From Microbacterium sp. AG1240 (GTDB lineage Bacteria; Actinomycetota; Actinomycetes; Actinomycetales; Microbacteriaceae), in contig NZ_RBXJ01000002.1 in assembly GCF_003635115.1 (NCBI RefSeq), positions 124,001 through 188,000 of the forward strand: a DNA stretch of 64,000 nucleotides, in the 5' to 3' direction. Under the pieces are notes generated by a model, which was not told the origin of the DNA, did not search any database, and worked only from the letters and a program-made list of their open reading frames with translations. Below are positions 46,419 to 55,440 of the stretch, one piece after another (positions within the stretch are counted from its first letter, which is position 1; every line of letters starts with the position of its first letter). A program made the position numbers and the translations under genes.

Positions 46419-47776
46419 CCGACTACGCCGTCGTGAACCCCGCCACCGGCGAGACCCTCGCCACCTACGACACCTTCGACGACGCGGCCGTCGACGACGC
46501 GGTGCGTCGGGCGGATGCTGCGGCCCGGACCTGGGCCGCCACCGCACCCGGCGAGCGGGCGGAGCTGCTGCGCCGCGCCGCTCAGCTGCACCGCGATCGC
46601 GCCGACGATCTCGCCGCGATCATCGTGCGAGAGATGGGCAAGGTGCACGCGGCCGCGCTCGAGGAGGTCGGCTTCGCCGCCGACATCACCGAGTACTACG
46701 CCGACCAGATGGATCGGATCACCGCCGACCAGCCGATCGACATCCTCGGCGAGGGCACCGCGGTGATCCGCCGTTCCCCGCTGGGGGCCCTGCTGGGCAT
46801 CATGCCGTGGAACTTCCCGTACTACCAGGTGGCCCGTTTCGCGGCGCCGAACCTGGCGATCGGCAACACGATCCTGCTCAAGCACGCGCCCCAGTGCCCC
46901 GAGTCGGCCCTCGCGATCGAGGCGATCTACCGCGACGCGGGCTTCCCCGACGGCGCCTACGTCGACCTCCGCATCACGAACGAGCAGGCCGCCGACATCA
47001 TCGCCGATCCCCGCGTGCACGGCGTCTCGGTCACGGGGTCGGAGCGCGCCGGAGCCGCCGTCGCCGAGGTCGCCGGGCGCAACCTCAAGAAGGTCGCGCT
47101 CGAGCTCGGCGGATCCGACCCCTTCATCCTGCTGTCCACCGACGACCTCGACGCCGCGGTGGAGGCCGCCGTCGGCGCGCGCCTGGACAACACCGGGCAG
47201 TCGTGCAACGGCGCGAAGCGCTTCATCGTCGTCGACGACCTCTACGACGCGTTCCTGGAGAAGTTCACCGCCGAGATGAGCGGCGCGAAGGTCGGAGACC
47301 CCGACGCCGACGACACCGTGCTCGGTCCGCTGTCGTCGCTGGTGGCCGCCGAGCGGCTCGCGGAGCAGGTCGACCGCGCCGTCGCGCAGGGGGCCACGCT
47401 GGTGACCGGCGGCACGCGCGACGGAGCGTTCTTCGCGCCGACCGTGCTCACCGGGGTCACCCGAGACATGGACGCCTACCGGGAGGAGTTCTTCGGCCCC
47501 GTCGGCGCGGTCTACCGCGTCGCCGATGAGGACGCCGCGGTGGAGCTCGCGAACGACACCCCGTTCGGGCTCGGGTCGTACGTGTTCACCACCGACGCCG
47601 AGCAGGCCGAGCGGGTGGCCGACCGTCTCGACGCCGGCATGGTCTACGTCAACCTCGTGCTCGCCGATTCGCCCGAGCTGCCGTTCGGCGGCGTCAAGCG
47701 CAGCGGCACGTCCCGTGAGCTGGGCCTGCTGGCCGCGGACGAGTTCGTGAACAAGAAGCTGATCCGCATCGGCTGA
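46415..47776 (+). CDS. gabD: Aldehyde dehydrogenase (succinate-semialdehyde type)
   Basis: This 453-residue NAD(P)-dependent aldehyde dehydrogenase has catalytic Cys264 in NTGQSCNGAKRF, Glu230 in LELGGSDPF, the nucleotide-binding IMPWNFPYYQVARFAAP with LLKHAPQCPE, and SGTSRELG near the end. It resembles short actinobacterial succinate-semialdehyde dehydrogenases. In this operon it could oxidise both 4-aminobutanal and succinate semialdehyde. It overlaps the permease gene by four bases. Confidence 0.9.
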   Translation: MTDYAVVNPATGETLATYDTFDDAAVDDAVRRADAAARTWAATAPGERAELLRRAAQLHRDRADDLAAIIVREMGKVHAAALEEVGFAADITEYYADQMDRITADQPIDILGEGTAVIRRSPLGALLGIMPWNFPYYQVARFAAPNLAIGNTILLKHAPQCPESALAIEAIYRDAGFPDGAYVDLRITNEQAADIIADPRVHGVSVTGSERAGAAVAEVAGRNLKKVALELGGSDPFILLSTDDLDAAVEAAVGARLDNTGQSCNGAKRFIVVDDLYDAFLEKFTAEMSGAKVGDPDADDTVLGPLSSLVAAERLAEQVDRAVAQGATLVTGGTRDGAFFAPTVLTGVTRDMDAYREEFFGPVGAVYRVADEDAAVELANDTPFGLGSYVFTTDAEQAERVADRLDAGMVYVNLVLADSPELPFGGVKRSGTSRELGLLAADEFVNKKLIRIG

Positions 47777-47790
47777 GCCCCGCAGCATCC

Positions 47791-47848
47791 TGAGTTGCCG
47801 CGTTCCGGTGCCTCCCGCCCCGGAGAGAGCCCGGATCGCGGCAACTCA
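47791..47848. repeat. Stop-anchored palindromic element, copy A
   Basis: TGAGTTGCCGCG (47791-47802) and CGCGGCAACTCA (47837-47848) pair perfectly; the stem extends to about 18 pairs with one mismatch. On the minus strand the arm begins with the TGA stop of the DUF2079 gene. It may work as a bidirectional terminator between convergent genes. Confidence 0.85.
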
Positions 47849-49300
47849 GCCGACGCGCTGCAGGAGGATCACTCCGTCGGCGGCGTCGACGAGGCGGTAG
47901 CCGGAGCGCTGAGCCTGGGCGGAGAGGTCGACGAGGTCGTCGGCGTCGAGGGGGAACTGCCGGGGTATCGACGTGTCGGCGATGATGAACCGGGGCAGGC
48001 TCGCCTCGATCGGAACGATTCCGAGAAGGCCGACCTCCGCTCGTCCGGTGAGCTGGGGCACGAGCGAGTTGGTGGCCGCGACGGTCGCGTGGTCGGGGAT
48101 CTGACGCAGGATGCTGCGCGCGGCGGCCACGTGCGGATCGGGCTGCCAGAGCGCGGGCGTCAGCAGCTGCGCGAGCGGGGAGGCCGTGAGGAGCGCCGCG
48201 GTGGCTGCGACGCTCACGACGAGCGCGACGCGGTGGCGGATGCAGCCCCACCCGCCGCGATGACGCAGGCGGAGGAGCGCGTCGACGAAGGCGGCCGTGA
48301 CGACGGGTACGAGAACCGCGTCGTAGTGGAACGAGGTGCCCCAGTACTGGGGATTGTCGGACAGGAACCGCCAGGCGAGGGTGGGGACGACCAGGAGCAC
48401 GATCGGGGAGCGGAGCGCGAGGAAGGCCGTCGGGAGCAGCAGCGCCGCCACTGTGGCGAGCTTCTCGTCCATCGACGCCAGCGTCGTGAGCTGGGTCATC
48501 GCGGTGCCGAGTCCGACCTGGCCGGTGTAGACGTTGGTGCCGCCGGGGTTGAACAGGGGAATCAGTGCGAAGCTCTCGATCGCCGTGGCGGCGATTCCGA
48601 AGACCGCGGTGGCGATACCCGAGCGTCGCCCGCGTCGATCGGATCGTCCGGCGAAGAGCGCGACGAGGACGCCGATCCCCGCCACGGTGAGTCCCAGGTC
48701 TTCCTTCACCAGCACGAGGGGAAGCGCCCAGAGCGCCGCGGGCACCAGGCGCCGTCGTCCGAGGGCGGTGAGGGAGAAGGCCAGGAGCGGAACGGCGAAC
48801 GCGATCTCGTGGAAATCGAACGCGACCGCGTGCGCCAGACCCCCGGCCGCCCCGTAGCAGAACGCCACGACGACCGCCGTCCGCGGGCCGAGCGTGCGAG
48901 CGGCCCAGGTGGCGAGCGGCACGACCCCGACGGCGAGCAGGACGGCCTGGGCGACCAGGAGCGTCTCCGGGCCTGCGAACACGAGGCGGAGGGGCGCGAG
49001 CACAGCGAGGACGGGGGAGAAGTGATCGCCGAGCAGCGGGTAGTCGATCCCCTTCAACAGAGACGTGGGGAGGCGCCCCTCGGCGTAGGCGCGCACACCC
49101 TGATCGAAGATGCCGAGGTCGTATCCGGTCGTCCTCATCTGCGCGTGCCGCTGCAGCGAGAGGGTGGCGAAGACCGCGGCGAGCACGATCGCGCCGCCCC
49201 ACCCCAGTGCGGCGGCGCGGTCGAGCCCCGCCACCCGCCTCGTCGGGCGGGGGGAGCGCGCAGGGGCGGCCGGAGGATCGAGCACGAGTCGATGAGCCAT
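47846..49300 (-). CDS. DUF2079 membrane protein
   Basis: This 484-residue protein has around 10-12 membrane helices and the DUF2079 signatures YDLGIFDQGVRAYAEG, GDHFSPVLAVLAPLRLVFAG and HEIAFAVPLLAF. The family is related by layout to GT-C-fold glycosyltransferases, so a lipid-linked-sugar substrate is possible but unproven. ATG 49300 starts 93 bases from the divergent response regulator gene, which may control it. Confidence 0.85.
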   Translation of the reverse strand: MAHRLVLDPPAAPARSPRPTRRVAGLDRAAALGWGGAIVLAAVFATLSLQRHAQMRTTGYDLGIFDQGVRAYAEGRLPTSLLKGIDYPLLGDHFSPVLAVLAPLRLVFAGPETLLVAQAVLLAVGVVPLATWAARTLGPRTAVVVAFCYGAAGGLAHAVAFDFHEIAFAVPLLAFSLTALGRRRLVPAALWALPLVLVKEDLGLTVAGIGVLVALFAGRSDRRGRRSGIATAVFGIAATAIESFALIPLFNPGGTNVYTGQVGLGTAMTQLTTLASMDEKLATVAALLLPTAFLALRSPIVLLVVPTLAWRFLSDNPQYWGTSFHYDAVLVPVVTAAFVDALLRLRHRGGWGCIRHRVALVVSVAATAALLTASPLAQLLTPALWQPDPHVAAARSILRQIPDHATVAATNSLVPQLTGRAEVGLLGIVPIEASLPRFIIADTSIPRQFPLDADDLVDLSAQAQRSGYRLVDAADGVILLQRVG

Positions 49301-49393
49301 GGCGCCATCGTCGGGGCGGGTCGCTGATCCGCACCTGACGTCCCCTGACGTCGGCGTCAGCATCCGGCTCGACGCGAGTGTGACACTGGGGCC

Positions 49394-50098
49394 ATGCGCA
49401 TCCTCATCGTCGACGACGAGCGAGCCTTCGCCGACGTGCTGGCGATCGGGCTCACCGCGGAGGGCTTCGCCGTCGACAGCGTGCACGACGGTCGCACGGG
49501 CTACCTGATGGCGGCCACCGGGGCCTACTCCGCGATCGTGCTCGACCTGATGCTGCCCCAGCTGAGCGGATACGCCGTCTGCGCCCGGCTGCGCGCGGAG
49601 GGGGTCACGACGCCCGTCATCGTGCTCACGGCGAAGAACGGCGAGTACGACGAGGTGGAGGCGCTGCAGAGCGGCGCGGACGACTACCTGCGCAAGCCCT
49701 TCAGCTATCCGGTGCTGGTCGCCCGCATCCACTCGCTCCTGCGTCGCCCGGCCGCGCTCGCCGAGAGCGTGCTCACCGTCGGCGATCTCGTCATCGACGC
49801 CAGCCGCCGACGCGTGCGTCGAGGGGGCACGCCGGTCGAACTCGGCGCCCGCGAGTGGTCCATCCTCGAGGTGCTCGCGCGAGCCGCCGGCACCGTCGTG
49901 TCCAAGGAGGCGCTCCTCGGGGAGGCGTGGCCGGATGCGGCGGACGACGTGAACCTCGTCGAGGCCCGCGTCAGCGTCTTGCGCCGCAAGATCGACGCTC
50001 CCTTCGATCGGCACTCGCTCGTCACCGTCCGCGGAGCCGGGTACCGCCTCATCGATGACCGGGCGGAGGCCGAACGACACCCCGGGTGGCACGGATGA
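49394..50098 (+). CDS. OmpR-family response regulator
   Basis: This 234-residue regulator has the receiver domain (1-115) with phosphorylated Asp51 in IVLDLMLPQLSG, the conserved Lys in DYLRKPFSYPVLVARI, and a C-terminal winged-helix DNA-binding domain ending LVTVRGAGYRLID. It overlaps the histidine kinase gene by four bases, so the two form a system. It is divergent from the DUF2079 gene, its most likely target. Confidence 0.95.
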   Translation: MRILIVDDERAFADVLAIGLTAEGFAVDSVHDGRTGYLMAATGAYSAIVLDLMLPQLSGYAVCARLRAEGVTTPVIVLTAKNGEYDEVEALQSGADDYLRKPFSYPVLVARIHSLLRRPAALAESVLTVGDLVIDASRRRVRRGGTPVELGAREWSILEVLARAAGTVVSKEALLGEAWPDAADDVNLVEARVSVLRRKIDAPFDRHSLVTVRGAGYRLIDDRAEAERHPGWHG

Positions 50099-51537
50099 CC
50101 GGGCCGCGGCGCACCGCCCGCGCCGGCATCGCCGTGCGCATCACCGTGGCCGCGGCCGTTCTGGCGGCCGTGCTGCTGACCGGTGGGGCGCTTCTGGTGC
50201 GCGCGGCGCTGCACTCGTCCCAGATGGCCGCGACGCAGCAGCTGGCCGAGGCGCAGGCGTCGCAGATCATCGACGCGACGCGGCAGAACGTCCTGCTGTC
50301 GGGTGCGTTCGGGTCGTTGCCGTACGAGCTCGTCCGCAGCGATGGCGTCGTCGTCGCCGCCTCCCCCGACCTCGCCGAGACCGACGGCCCGGTCTTCCCG
50401 ACTCCCGCGTCGGATGCGACCCAGGCGGCCGGCGAGGTATGGTCGGCCACCATCACCGGAGGACCCCTGTCGGGTCGGACGCTGACGGCGGTGAGCAGCA
50501 CGCTCCGCGCGACGAGCATCCCCGGATTCGCGCAGGGGGAGATTCCGGGAAGCCCGGTCGCCGACGTGGAGTCGACGACGTATCGCGCCTACGTGCTGGT
50601 GAGCACGACGGCCGCGGATCGGGCGGTCGCCACGATCGATCCCTACCTGTGGGCGGGGGTCGTCGTCATCGTCGCGCTCATGGCGACGACCGCCGCGCTC
50701 ACCGCCAAACGATCCCTTCGTCCGGTCGATCGGATGCGTCGCGCGGCAGAGGCCATCTCGGGGGCGCCGGGCGGGGCGAGACTCGCGGTCCCCGACACCG
50801 ACGACGAGCTGCGGGCTCTCGCCACGACCCTCAACGCGATGCTCGAGCGGATCGACGACGCCGCGATCCGGCAGGAGCGCTTCGTCGCCGATGCCGCGCA
50901 CGAGCTCCGCAGCCCGATCACCTCGCTCATCACCGCCGTCGAGGTCGCTCGCGCTCATCCGGGCGTCGTTCCGGCGGAACGGACGCTCGCGCACGTGCAC
51001 CTCGAGGCCCGACGCCTCGAGCAGCTCGCCGGCGACCTGCTCGAGCTCTCGGCGGCCGGTCGCGCGACGCACCCCGACGACAGGCGCTCCGGCGTCCACG
51101 AGGTTCTGCGCGATGCGGTGGCGCACGCGCCGGCCCGTTCCCCGCGCGTCGAGATCCGAACCGGGGAGTTGGTCGGGCACGACGCCGCAGAGGTGCGGAT
51201 CGGGTCGCGCGAGCTGAGCCGCGTCTTCGGCAACCTCCTCGACAACGCCGTCCGGCACGCCCGCACCCTCGTCGAGACCCGTGTGGACGTCGACGCCGTC
51301 GGGGTGCGGATCGAGATCGCCAACGATGGCGAGCCCATCCCCGGCGTCGACCTCGCGCGGATCTTCGAACCGTTCGTGCGACTCGACGACTCGCGTGCGA
51401 GGGAGACCGGCGGCACGGGCCTCGGGCTCTCGATCGCGCGCGAGATCGTCTCTCGCGCCGGTGGCACCCTGACCGTCGCGTCGACGTCGTCCCGCACGGC
51501 GTTCACCGTCGATCTGCCGGCTGCCGCCGCATCCTGA
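50095..51537 (+). CDS. Sensor histidine kinase
   Basis: This 480-residue kinase has two membrane segments (about residues 14-36 and 183-205) around an extracytoplasmic sensor of roughly 145 residues, then a HAMP linker, His269 in FVADAAHELRSPITSL, the N-box FGNLLDNAVRHA and G-boxes in RETGGTGLGLSIAREIV. I start it at ATG 50095, overlapping the response regulator stop. Its TGA is the first codon of the palindromic element at 51535. The signal sensed is unknown. Confidence 0.95.
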   Translation: MTGPRRTARAGIAVRITVAAAVLAAVLLTGGALLVRAALHSSQMAATQQLAEAQASQIIDATRQNVLLSGAFGSLPYELVRSDGVVVAASPDLAETDGPVFPTPASDATQAAGEVWSATITGGPLSGRTLTAVSSTLRATSIPGFAQGEIPGSPVADVESTTYRAYVLVSTTAADRAVATIDPYLWAGVVVIVALMATTAALTAKRSLRPVDRMRRAAEAISGAPGGARLAVPDTDDELRALATTLNAMLERIDDAAIRQERFVADAAHELRSPITSLITAVEVARAHPGVVPAERTLAHVHLEARRLEQLAGDLLELSAAGRATHPDDRRSGVHEVLRDAVAHAPARSPRVEIRTGELVGHDAAEVRIGSRELSRVFGNLLDNAVRHARTLVETRVDVDAVGVRIEIANDGEPIPGVDLARIFEPFVRLDDSRARETGGTGLGLSIAREIVSRAGGTLTVASTSSRTAFTVDLPAAAAS

Positions 51538-51591
51538 GTTGCCTCGATCCGGTGCTTCCCGCCCCGCGAAGAGCACGGATCGCGGCAACTC
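51535..51591. repeat. Stop-anchored palindromic element, copy B
   Basis: The arms GAGTTGCCTCGATCCG (51536-51551) and CGGATCGCGGCAACTC (51576-51591) pair at 15 of 16 positions. The left arm overlaps the TGA of the histidine kinase gene. Confidence 0.85.
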
Positions 51592-51733
51592 GTCGCACCT
51601 GGCGCACCCGAGCCGACGGGAGTGACGCCGCACCGCGTCCTGCTAGCGTCTTTCGTGGACAGACGCGGCGCGAAACGACGTGACCCTCGACACCCCGCAT
51701 CGCGCGGACACCGCCTCATCGATGGGATCCCTC

Positions 51734-52387
51734 ATGACGAGTGACGCCGTGGCGCGTCTCGCCCTCCCCGACCTCACCACGAGCACCCGACTGGTCGTCG
51801 TGGTGCGCGCCCCCGCGGCCGACGACTACGACGGCGTCCTCGAGACCCTCCGCGAGGCGGGGGTGCGCAGCGTCGAGCTCACCCTCACCACTCCGGGCAC
51901 CATCGAGCGGCTCGCCGATCTCGTCGCGAGGTACGGCGACGAGATCGATCTCGGCGTCGGCACCGTCGTGACCGCCGATCAACTCGCCCGCGCCGTCGAT
52001 GCGGGGGCTCGCTACCTCGTCACGCCCGTGACGTCTGCCGCGTTGGTCGCCCAGGCGACGGCCGCGGGGGTGCCGATCATTCCGGGCGGGCTCACCCCGA
52101 CGGAGCTGTTCTCGTCGTGGTCGGCCGGCGCATCGGCGGTCAAAGTGTTCCCCGCGGGTCAGGTCTCGCCCGACTACGTCAAGGATCTGCGCGGCCCCTT
52201 CCCCGGGATCGACGTGGTGCCCTCCGGTGGCGTCGACCTCGCCGGGGCGGAGACCTGGCTTCGCGCCGGGGCCGTGGCGGTCAGCGTCGGAGGCCCGCTC
52301 CTGGGTGATGCGCTCCGCGGCGGCGACCGGGCGGCACTGCGCGCTCGGGCCGAAGCGTTCGTGCGTGTCTGTGCGTCTGAGCACTGA
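51734..52387 (+). CDS. KDPG/KHG aldolase
   Basis: This 217-residue class I aldolase cleaves 2-dehydro-3-deoxy-6-phosphogluconate or 4-hydroxy-2-oxoglutarate. It has the catalytic Glu in SVELTLTTP, GVGTVVTADQ, LVTPVTS, and the Schiff-base Lys137 in GASAVKVFPAGQVSPDYVKDL, followed by VPSGGVDL and GGPL. In-frame starts also exist at 51680 (GTG) and 51722; I chose 51734 because family N-termini begin there and no strong ribosome binding site decides. No sugar kinase or dehydratase gene is nearby. Confidence 0.88.
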   Translation: MTSDAVARLALPDLTTSTRLVVVVRAPAADDYDGVLETLREAGVRSVELTLTTPGTIERLADLVARYGDEIDLGVGTVVTADQLARAVDAGARYLVTPVTSAALVAQATAAGVPIIPGGLTPTELFSSWSAGASAVKVFPAGQVSPDYVKDLRGPFPGIDVVPSGGVDLAGAETWLRAGAVAVSVGGPLLGDALRGGDRAALRARAEAFVRVCASEH

Positions 52388-52440
52388 GTTGCCGCACTCC
52401 GGGGCCTCTGCGTGGGGGTCGCCCCGCATCGTGGCAACTC
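52385..52440. repeat. Stop-anchored palindromic element, copy C
   Basis: The arms at 52386-52405 and 52421-52440 pair at 16 of 20 positions, with GAGTTGCC/GGCAACTC exact at the ends. The left arm overlaps the TGA of the aldolase gene. It is more diverged than copies A and B. Confidence 0.75.
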
Positions 52441-52481
52441 GACGATCTCGGGCCCGGTTCGCCACCGCCGGGGGCATGGCA

Positions 52482-52487
52482 TAGACT
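52482..52487 (+). promoter_or_regulatory. Probable -10 box of the tRNA-Trp/secE/nusG transcript
   Basis: TAGACT would start transcription near 52494, about 100 bases before the tRNA. The -35 region is unclear. The gap between 52441 and 52596 holds no gene. Confidence 0.4.
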
Positions 52488-52596
52488 GGATGAAGCAGTT
52501 GAAGTCTGCATTCTTTCGCCGTGCCCGCGGGTCGGGACGACAATCCCCGGTCAGGTCAGGGTGGAAGACTGTGGGCATCCCGGGCCGCAAGGCCTT

Positions 52597-52669
<73 letters not shown>

Positions 52670-52705
52670 CGCGTCAGCGCACGCTGACACACGGAAGGTA
52701 CTCAG

Positions 52706-52993
52706 GTGAGTTCGATGGTCCAGGATGAGCCGGCGGGCGGCGACGTCGTCGCCAAGCGTGACGCGCCGCGCGAGAAGAAGCCCAACTTCTTCCTGCGCAT
52801 CGTCATCTTCATCCGCCAGGTCTTCGCAGAGCTCCGCAAGGTCGTCACGCCGACCCGTCAGGAGCTGCTGAAGTTCACGGCAGTCGTGCTCGGATTCGTC
52901 GTCGTGATGATGGCGCTGGTCTACGGGCTCGACGTGCTTTTCGTCTGGGTCACGAGCGTCGTGTTCGGCGTACCGGGCGGCACCGTCCCCTGA
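52706..52993 (+). CDS. secE: Preprotein translocase subunit SecE
   Basis: SecE is the small essential subunit of the SecYEG channel. The 95-residue protein has a charged N-terminal part, FLRIVIFIRQVFAELRKVVTPTRQELLKF (the conserved amphipathic helix) and one membrane helix (about residues 55-82). GTG 52706 has GGAAGG seven bases before it; an internal ATG at 52715 is possible. Its place between tRNA-Trp and nusG is the usual one. Confidence 0.95.
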   Translation: MSSMVQDEPAGGDVVAKRDAPREKKPNFFLRIVIFIRQVFAELRKVVTPTRQELLKFTAVVLGFVVVMMALVYGLDVLFVWVTSVVFGVPGGTVP

Positions 52994-53055
52994 GCGGCGC
53001 CTCTGCGCCCGCGGAGCGCGTCGAGCGCTCGCACCACGAACGGAAGAGAACACAA

Positions 53056-54171
53056 GTGTCAGAACGATTCACCGACGACGCCGACTGGGCGACCGCGGCC
53101 GAGCAGTCCAGCGAGGACGACGAAGCCCAGGAGGGCAACCAGCTCGCCGCCGAGGAGCGCTCCGTCGCACCCGCCGAGCAGGTCGCCCTGCACATCGAGG
53201 ACGAGAACGGCTCCGACGAGAGCGACGGCCTCGACGAGATCGAGGTCGACGACCCCGAGGCCGACGCGGTCGTGAACGACGCGCTCGAGATCGACCAGGC
53301 CGCCGAGGCCCAGGCCGCCGCCGAGGTGCTCACCGAGTCGCTCGAAGACGAGGTCGCCGAGCGCGCCGCCGAGGCCGCCGACGACGTCACCCCCTACGAC
53401 GGTCCCGACGTCAACGGAGAGCCCGACGCGCCGGTGCTCGACGAGGACTTCGTCCAGGACGTGGATGCTGCGGCGTCCGTCGTCGACGATGTCGAAGCAT
53501 CCGTCTCGCCCGCCGATGCCGCCGAGGCCCCGGCCGAGAGCGACGAGGACGCCGACCCGTACGAAGAGTTCCGCATGGATCTGCGGATGCTTCCGGGCAA
53601 GTGGTACGTCATCCACTCCTACGCCGGGTTCGAGCGCAAGGTGAAGGCCAACATCGAGCAGCGCAAGTCGACGCTCGAGGTCGAGGACGACATCTACCAG
53701 GTCGAGGTCCCGATGGAGGACGTCGTCGAGATCAAGAACGGTCAGCGCAAGATGGTCACGCGCGTCCGGATCCCCGGCTACGTGCTCGTGCGCATGGAGC
53801 TCAACGAAGACACCTGGTCGGTCGTGCGTCACACGCCCGGCGTCACGGGCTTCGTGGGCAACGCGCACAACCCGACTCCGCTCCGCTTCGAAGAGGCCTT
53901 CAACATGCTGAAGAGCCTCGTCGAGGTCAAGGAGGTCGCTCCCGCCAAGGCCGGCGCCACCAAGGGCGGCCAGCCGCTCGCGCGCAGCGTCGTCACCGAG
54001 GTCGACTTCGAGATCGGCGAGACGATCACGATCAAGGAGGGCTCGTTCGCGGGTCTTCCCGGTTCGATCAGCGAGATCAAGCCCGAGAGCGGCAAGCTCA
54101 CGGTGCTCGTGTCGCTCTTCGAGCGCGAGACCCCGGTCGAGCTGTCGTTCGACCAGGTCACCAAGCAGTAA
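53056..54171 (+). CDS. nusG: Transcription antitermination/termination factor NusG
   Basis: NusG binds RNA polymerase and couples transcription to Rho or ribosomes. The 371-residue protein has a disordered, Asp/Glu-rich N-terminal extension of about 180 residues, then the NGN domain (KWYVIHSYAGFERKVKANI ... GYVLVRMELNEDTW ... VRHTPGVTGFVG) and the C-terminal KOW domain (GETITIKEGSFAGLPGSISEI). Acidic extensions are known in actinobacterial NusG; this one is long. It starts at GTG 53056 behind GGAAGA. Confidence 0.95.
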   Translation: MSERFTDDADWATAAEQSSEDDEAQEGNQLAAEERSVAPAEQVALHIEDENGSDESDGLDEIEVDDPEADAVVNDALEIDQAAEAQAAAEVLTESLEDEVAERAAEAADDVTPYDGPDVNGEPDAPVLDEDFVQDVDAAASVVDDVEASVSPADAAEAPAESDEDADPYEEFRMDLRMLPGKWYVIHSYAGFERKVKANIEQRKSTLEVEDDIYQVEVPMEDVVEIKNGQRKMVTRVRIPGYVLVRMELNEDTWSVVRHTPGVTGFVGNAHNPTPLRFEEAFNMLKSLVEVKEVAPAKAGATKGGQPLARSVVTEVDFEIGETITIKEGSFAGLPGSISEIKPESGKLTVLVSLFERETPVELSFDQVTKQ

Positions 54172-54248
54172 GCACAGACTTCCCGAGGGGTGCGCTGGTC
54201 GCACGGTCCCGGGGGAACCGCTGTCCGGAGATGCCGGGCGTGCGGGAG

Positions 54249-54272
54249 AACGGATGCTTCGCCGCATCCGTT
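54249..54272 (+). other. Hairpin in the rplK leader
   Basis: AACGGATGC (54249-54257) and GCATCCGTT (54264-54272) form a perfect 9-bp stem with a 6-base loop in the 119-base gap between nusG and rplK. It ends 18 bases before ATG 54291, just upstream of the GGAAAAGGA ribosome binding site. It could be an attenuator, a processing site or a repressor-binding leader. Confidence 0.5.
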
Positions 54273-54290
54273 CGATGAAAGGAAAAGGAA

Positions 54291-54722
54291 ATGGCACCCA
54301 AGAAGAGGGTTACCGGCCTGATCAAGCTCCAGATCAAGGCCGGCGCCGCCAACCCCGCGCCGCCGATCGGTCCGGCGCTCGGTCAGCACGGCGTCAACAT
54401 CATGGAGTTCTGCAAGGCGTACAACGCGGCGACCGAGGCCCAGCGCGGCAACGTCATCCCCGTCGAGATCACCGTCTACGAGGACCGCAGCTTCACGTTC
54501 ATCCTGAAGACGCCCCCGGCCGCCGAGCTCATCAAGAAGGCCGCCGGACTGTCCAAGGGCTCGCCGACCCCGCACACCACCAAGGTGGGCAAGCTCACCA
54601 AGGAGCAGGTGCGCGAGATCGCGACCACCAAGCAGCCCGACCTCAATGCGAACGACATCGAGGCCGCGTCGAAGATCATCGCCGGCACCGCCCGTTCCAT
54701 GGGCATCACGGTCGAGGGCTGA
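54291..54722 (+). CDS. rplK: 50S ribosomal protein L11
   Basis: L11 forms the GTPase-associated stalk base with 23S rRNA. The 143-residue protein has the N-terminal [37 protein letters not shown] and the C-terminal rRNA-binding half ending [14 protein letters not shown], as in all bacterial L11. It has a purine-rich ribosome binding site and precedes rplA by 13 bases. Confidence 0.98.
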
Positions 54723-54735
54723 GGGGAATACGAAT

Positions 54736-55428
54736 ATGGCTACCAAGTCCAAGGCCTTCCAGGCCGCTGCCGCCAAGATCGAGGCGGACAAGTTCTACAC
54801 CCCCACCGAGGCTGTCGCCCTCGCGAAGGAGACCGGCTCGGCGAAGTTCGACTCGACCGTCGAGGTCGCGCTGAAGCTCGCGGTCGACCCCCGCAAGGCC
54901 GACCAGATGGTTCGCGGAACCGTCATCCTGCCCCACGGCACGGGTAAGACCGCCCGCGTCATCGTCTTCGCCACCGGCCCCGCGGCCGAGGCTGCCATCG
55001 CAGCCGGCGCCGACGAGGTCGGCGGAGCCGAGCTCATCGAGAAGGTCGCCGGCGGCTACACGTCGTTCGACGCCGCCGTCTCGACCCCCGAGCTCATGGG
55101 CCAGGTCGGTCGCCTCGGAAAGGTCCTCGGACCCCGCGGCCTCATGCCGAACCCGAAGACCGGCACCGTGACCCCCAACCCGGCCAAGGCCGTCGAGGAG
55201 ATCAAGGGCGGAAAGATCGAGTTCCGCGTCGACAAGCACGCCAACGTGCACTTCGTCGTCGGCAAGGCGTCGTTCTCGGCCGAGCAGCTCGACGAGAACA
55301 TCGCCGCAGCTCTCGAAGAGGTCGTTCGTCTGAAGCCGTCGAGCTCGAAGGGCCGCTACATCCAGAAGGGTGCGGTGTCGACCACGTTCGGCCCCGGCAT
55401 CCCGCTGGACGTCAACGCCATCGTCTGA
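54736..55428 (+). CDS. rplA: 50S ribosomal protein L1
   Basis: L1 binds the 23S rRNA L1 stalk and often represses its own operon. The 230-residue protein has [34 protein letters not shown] near the start and the signature [25 protein letters not shown] 54736 follows a GAGGGGAA ribosome binding site; a longer in-frame start at 54646 lies inside rplK. Confidence 0.98.
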   Translation: MATKSKAFQAAAAKIEADKFYTPTEAVALAKETGSAKFDSTVEVALKLAVDPRKADQMVRGTVILPHGTGKTARVIVFATGPAAEAAIAAGADEVGGAELIEKVAGGYTSFDAAVSTPELMGQVGRLGKVLGPRGLMPNPKTGTVTPNPAKAVEEIKGGKIEFRVDKHANVHFVVGKASFSAEQLDENIAAALEEVVRLKPSSSKGRYIQKGAVSTTFGPGIPLDVNAIV

Positions 55429-55440
55429 CGCACCGCGTAC

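Noticed and set aside
47791..52440. The three GAGTTGCC elements as a CRISPR array
   Set aside because: They are kilobases apart, palindromic and of different loop sequence, without regular spacers or cas genes.
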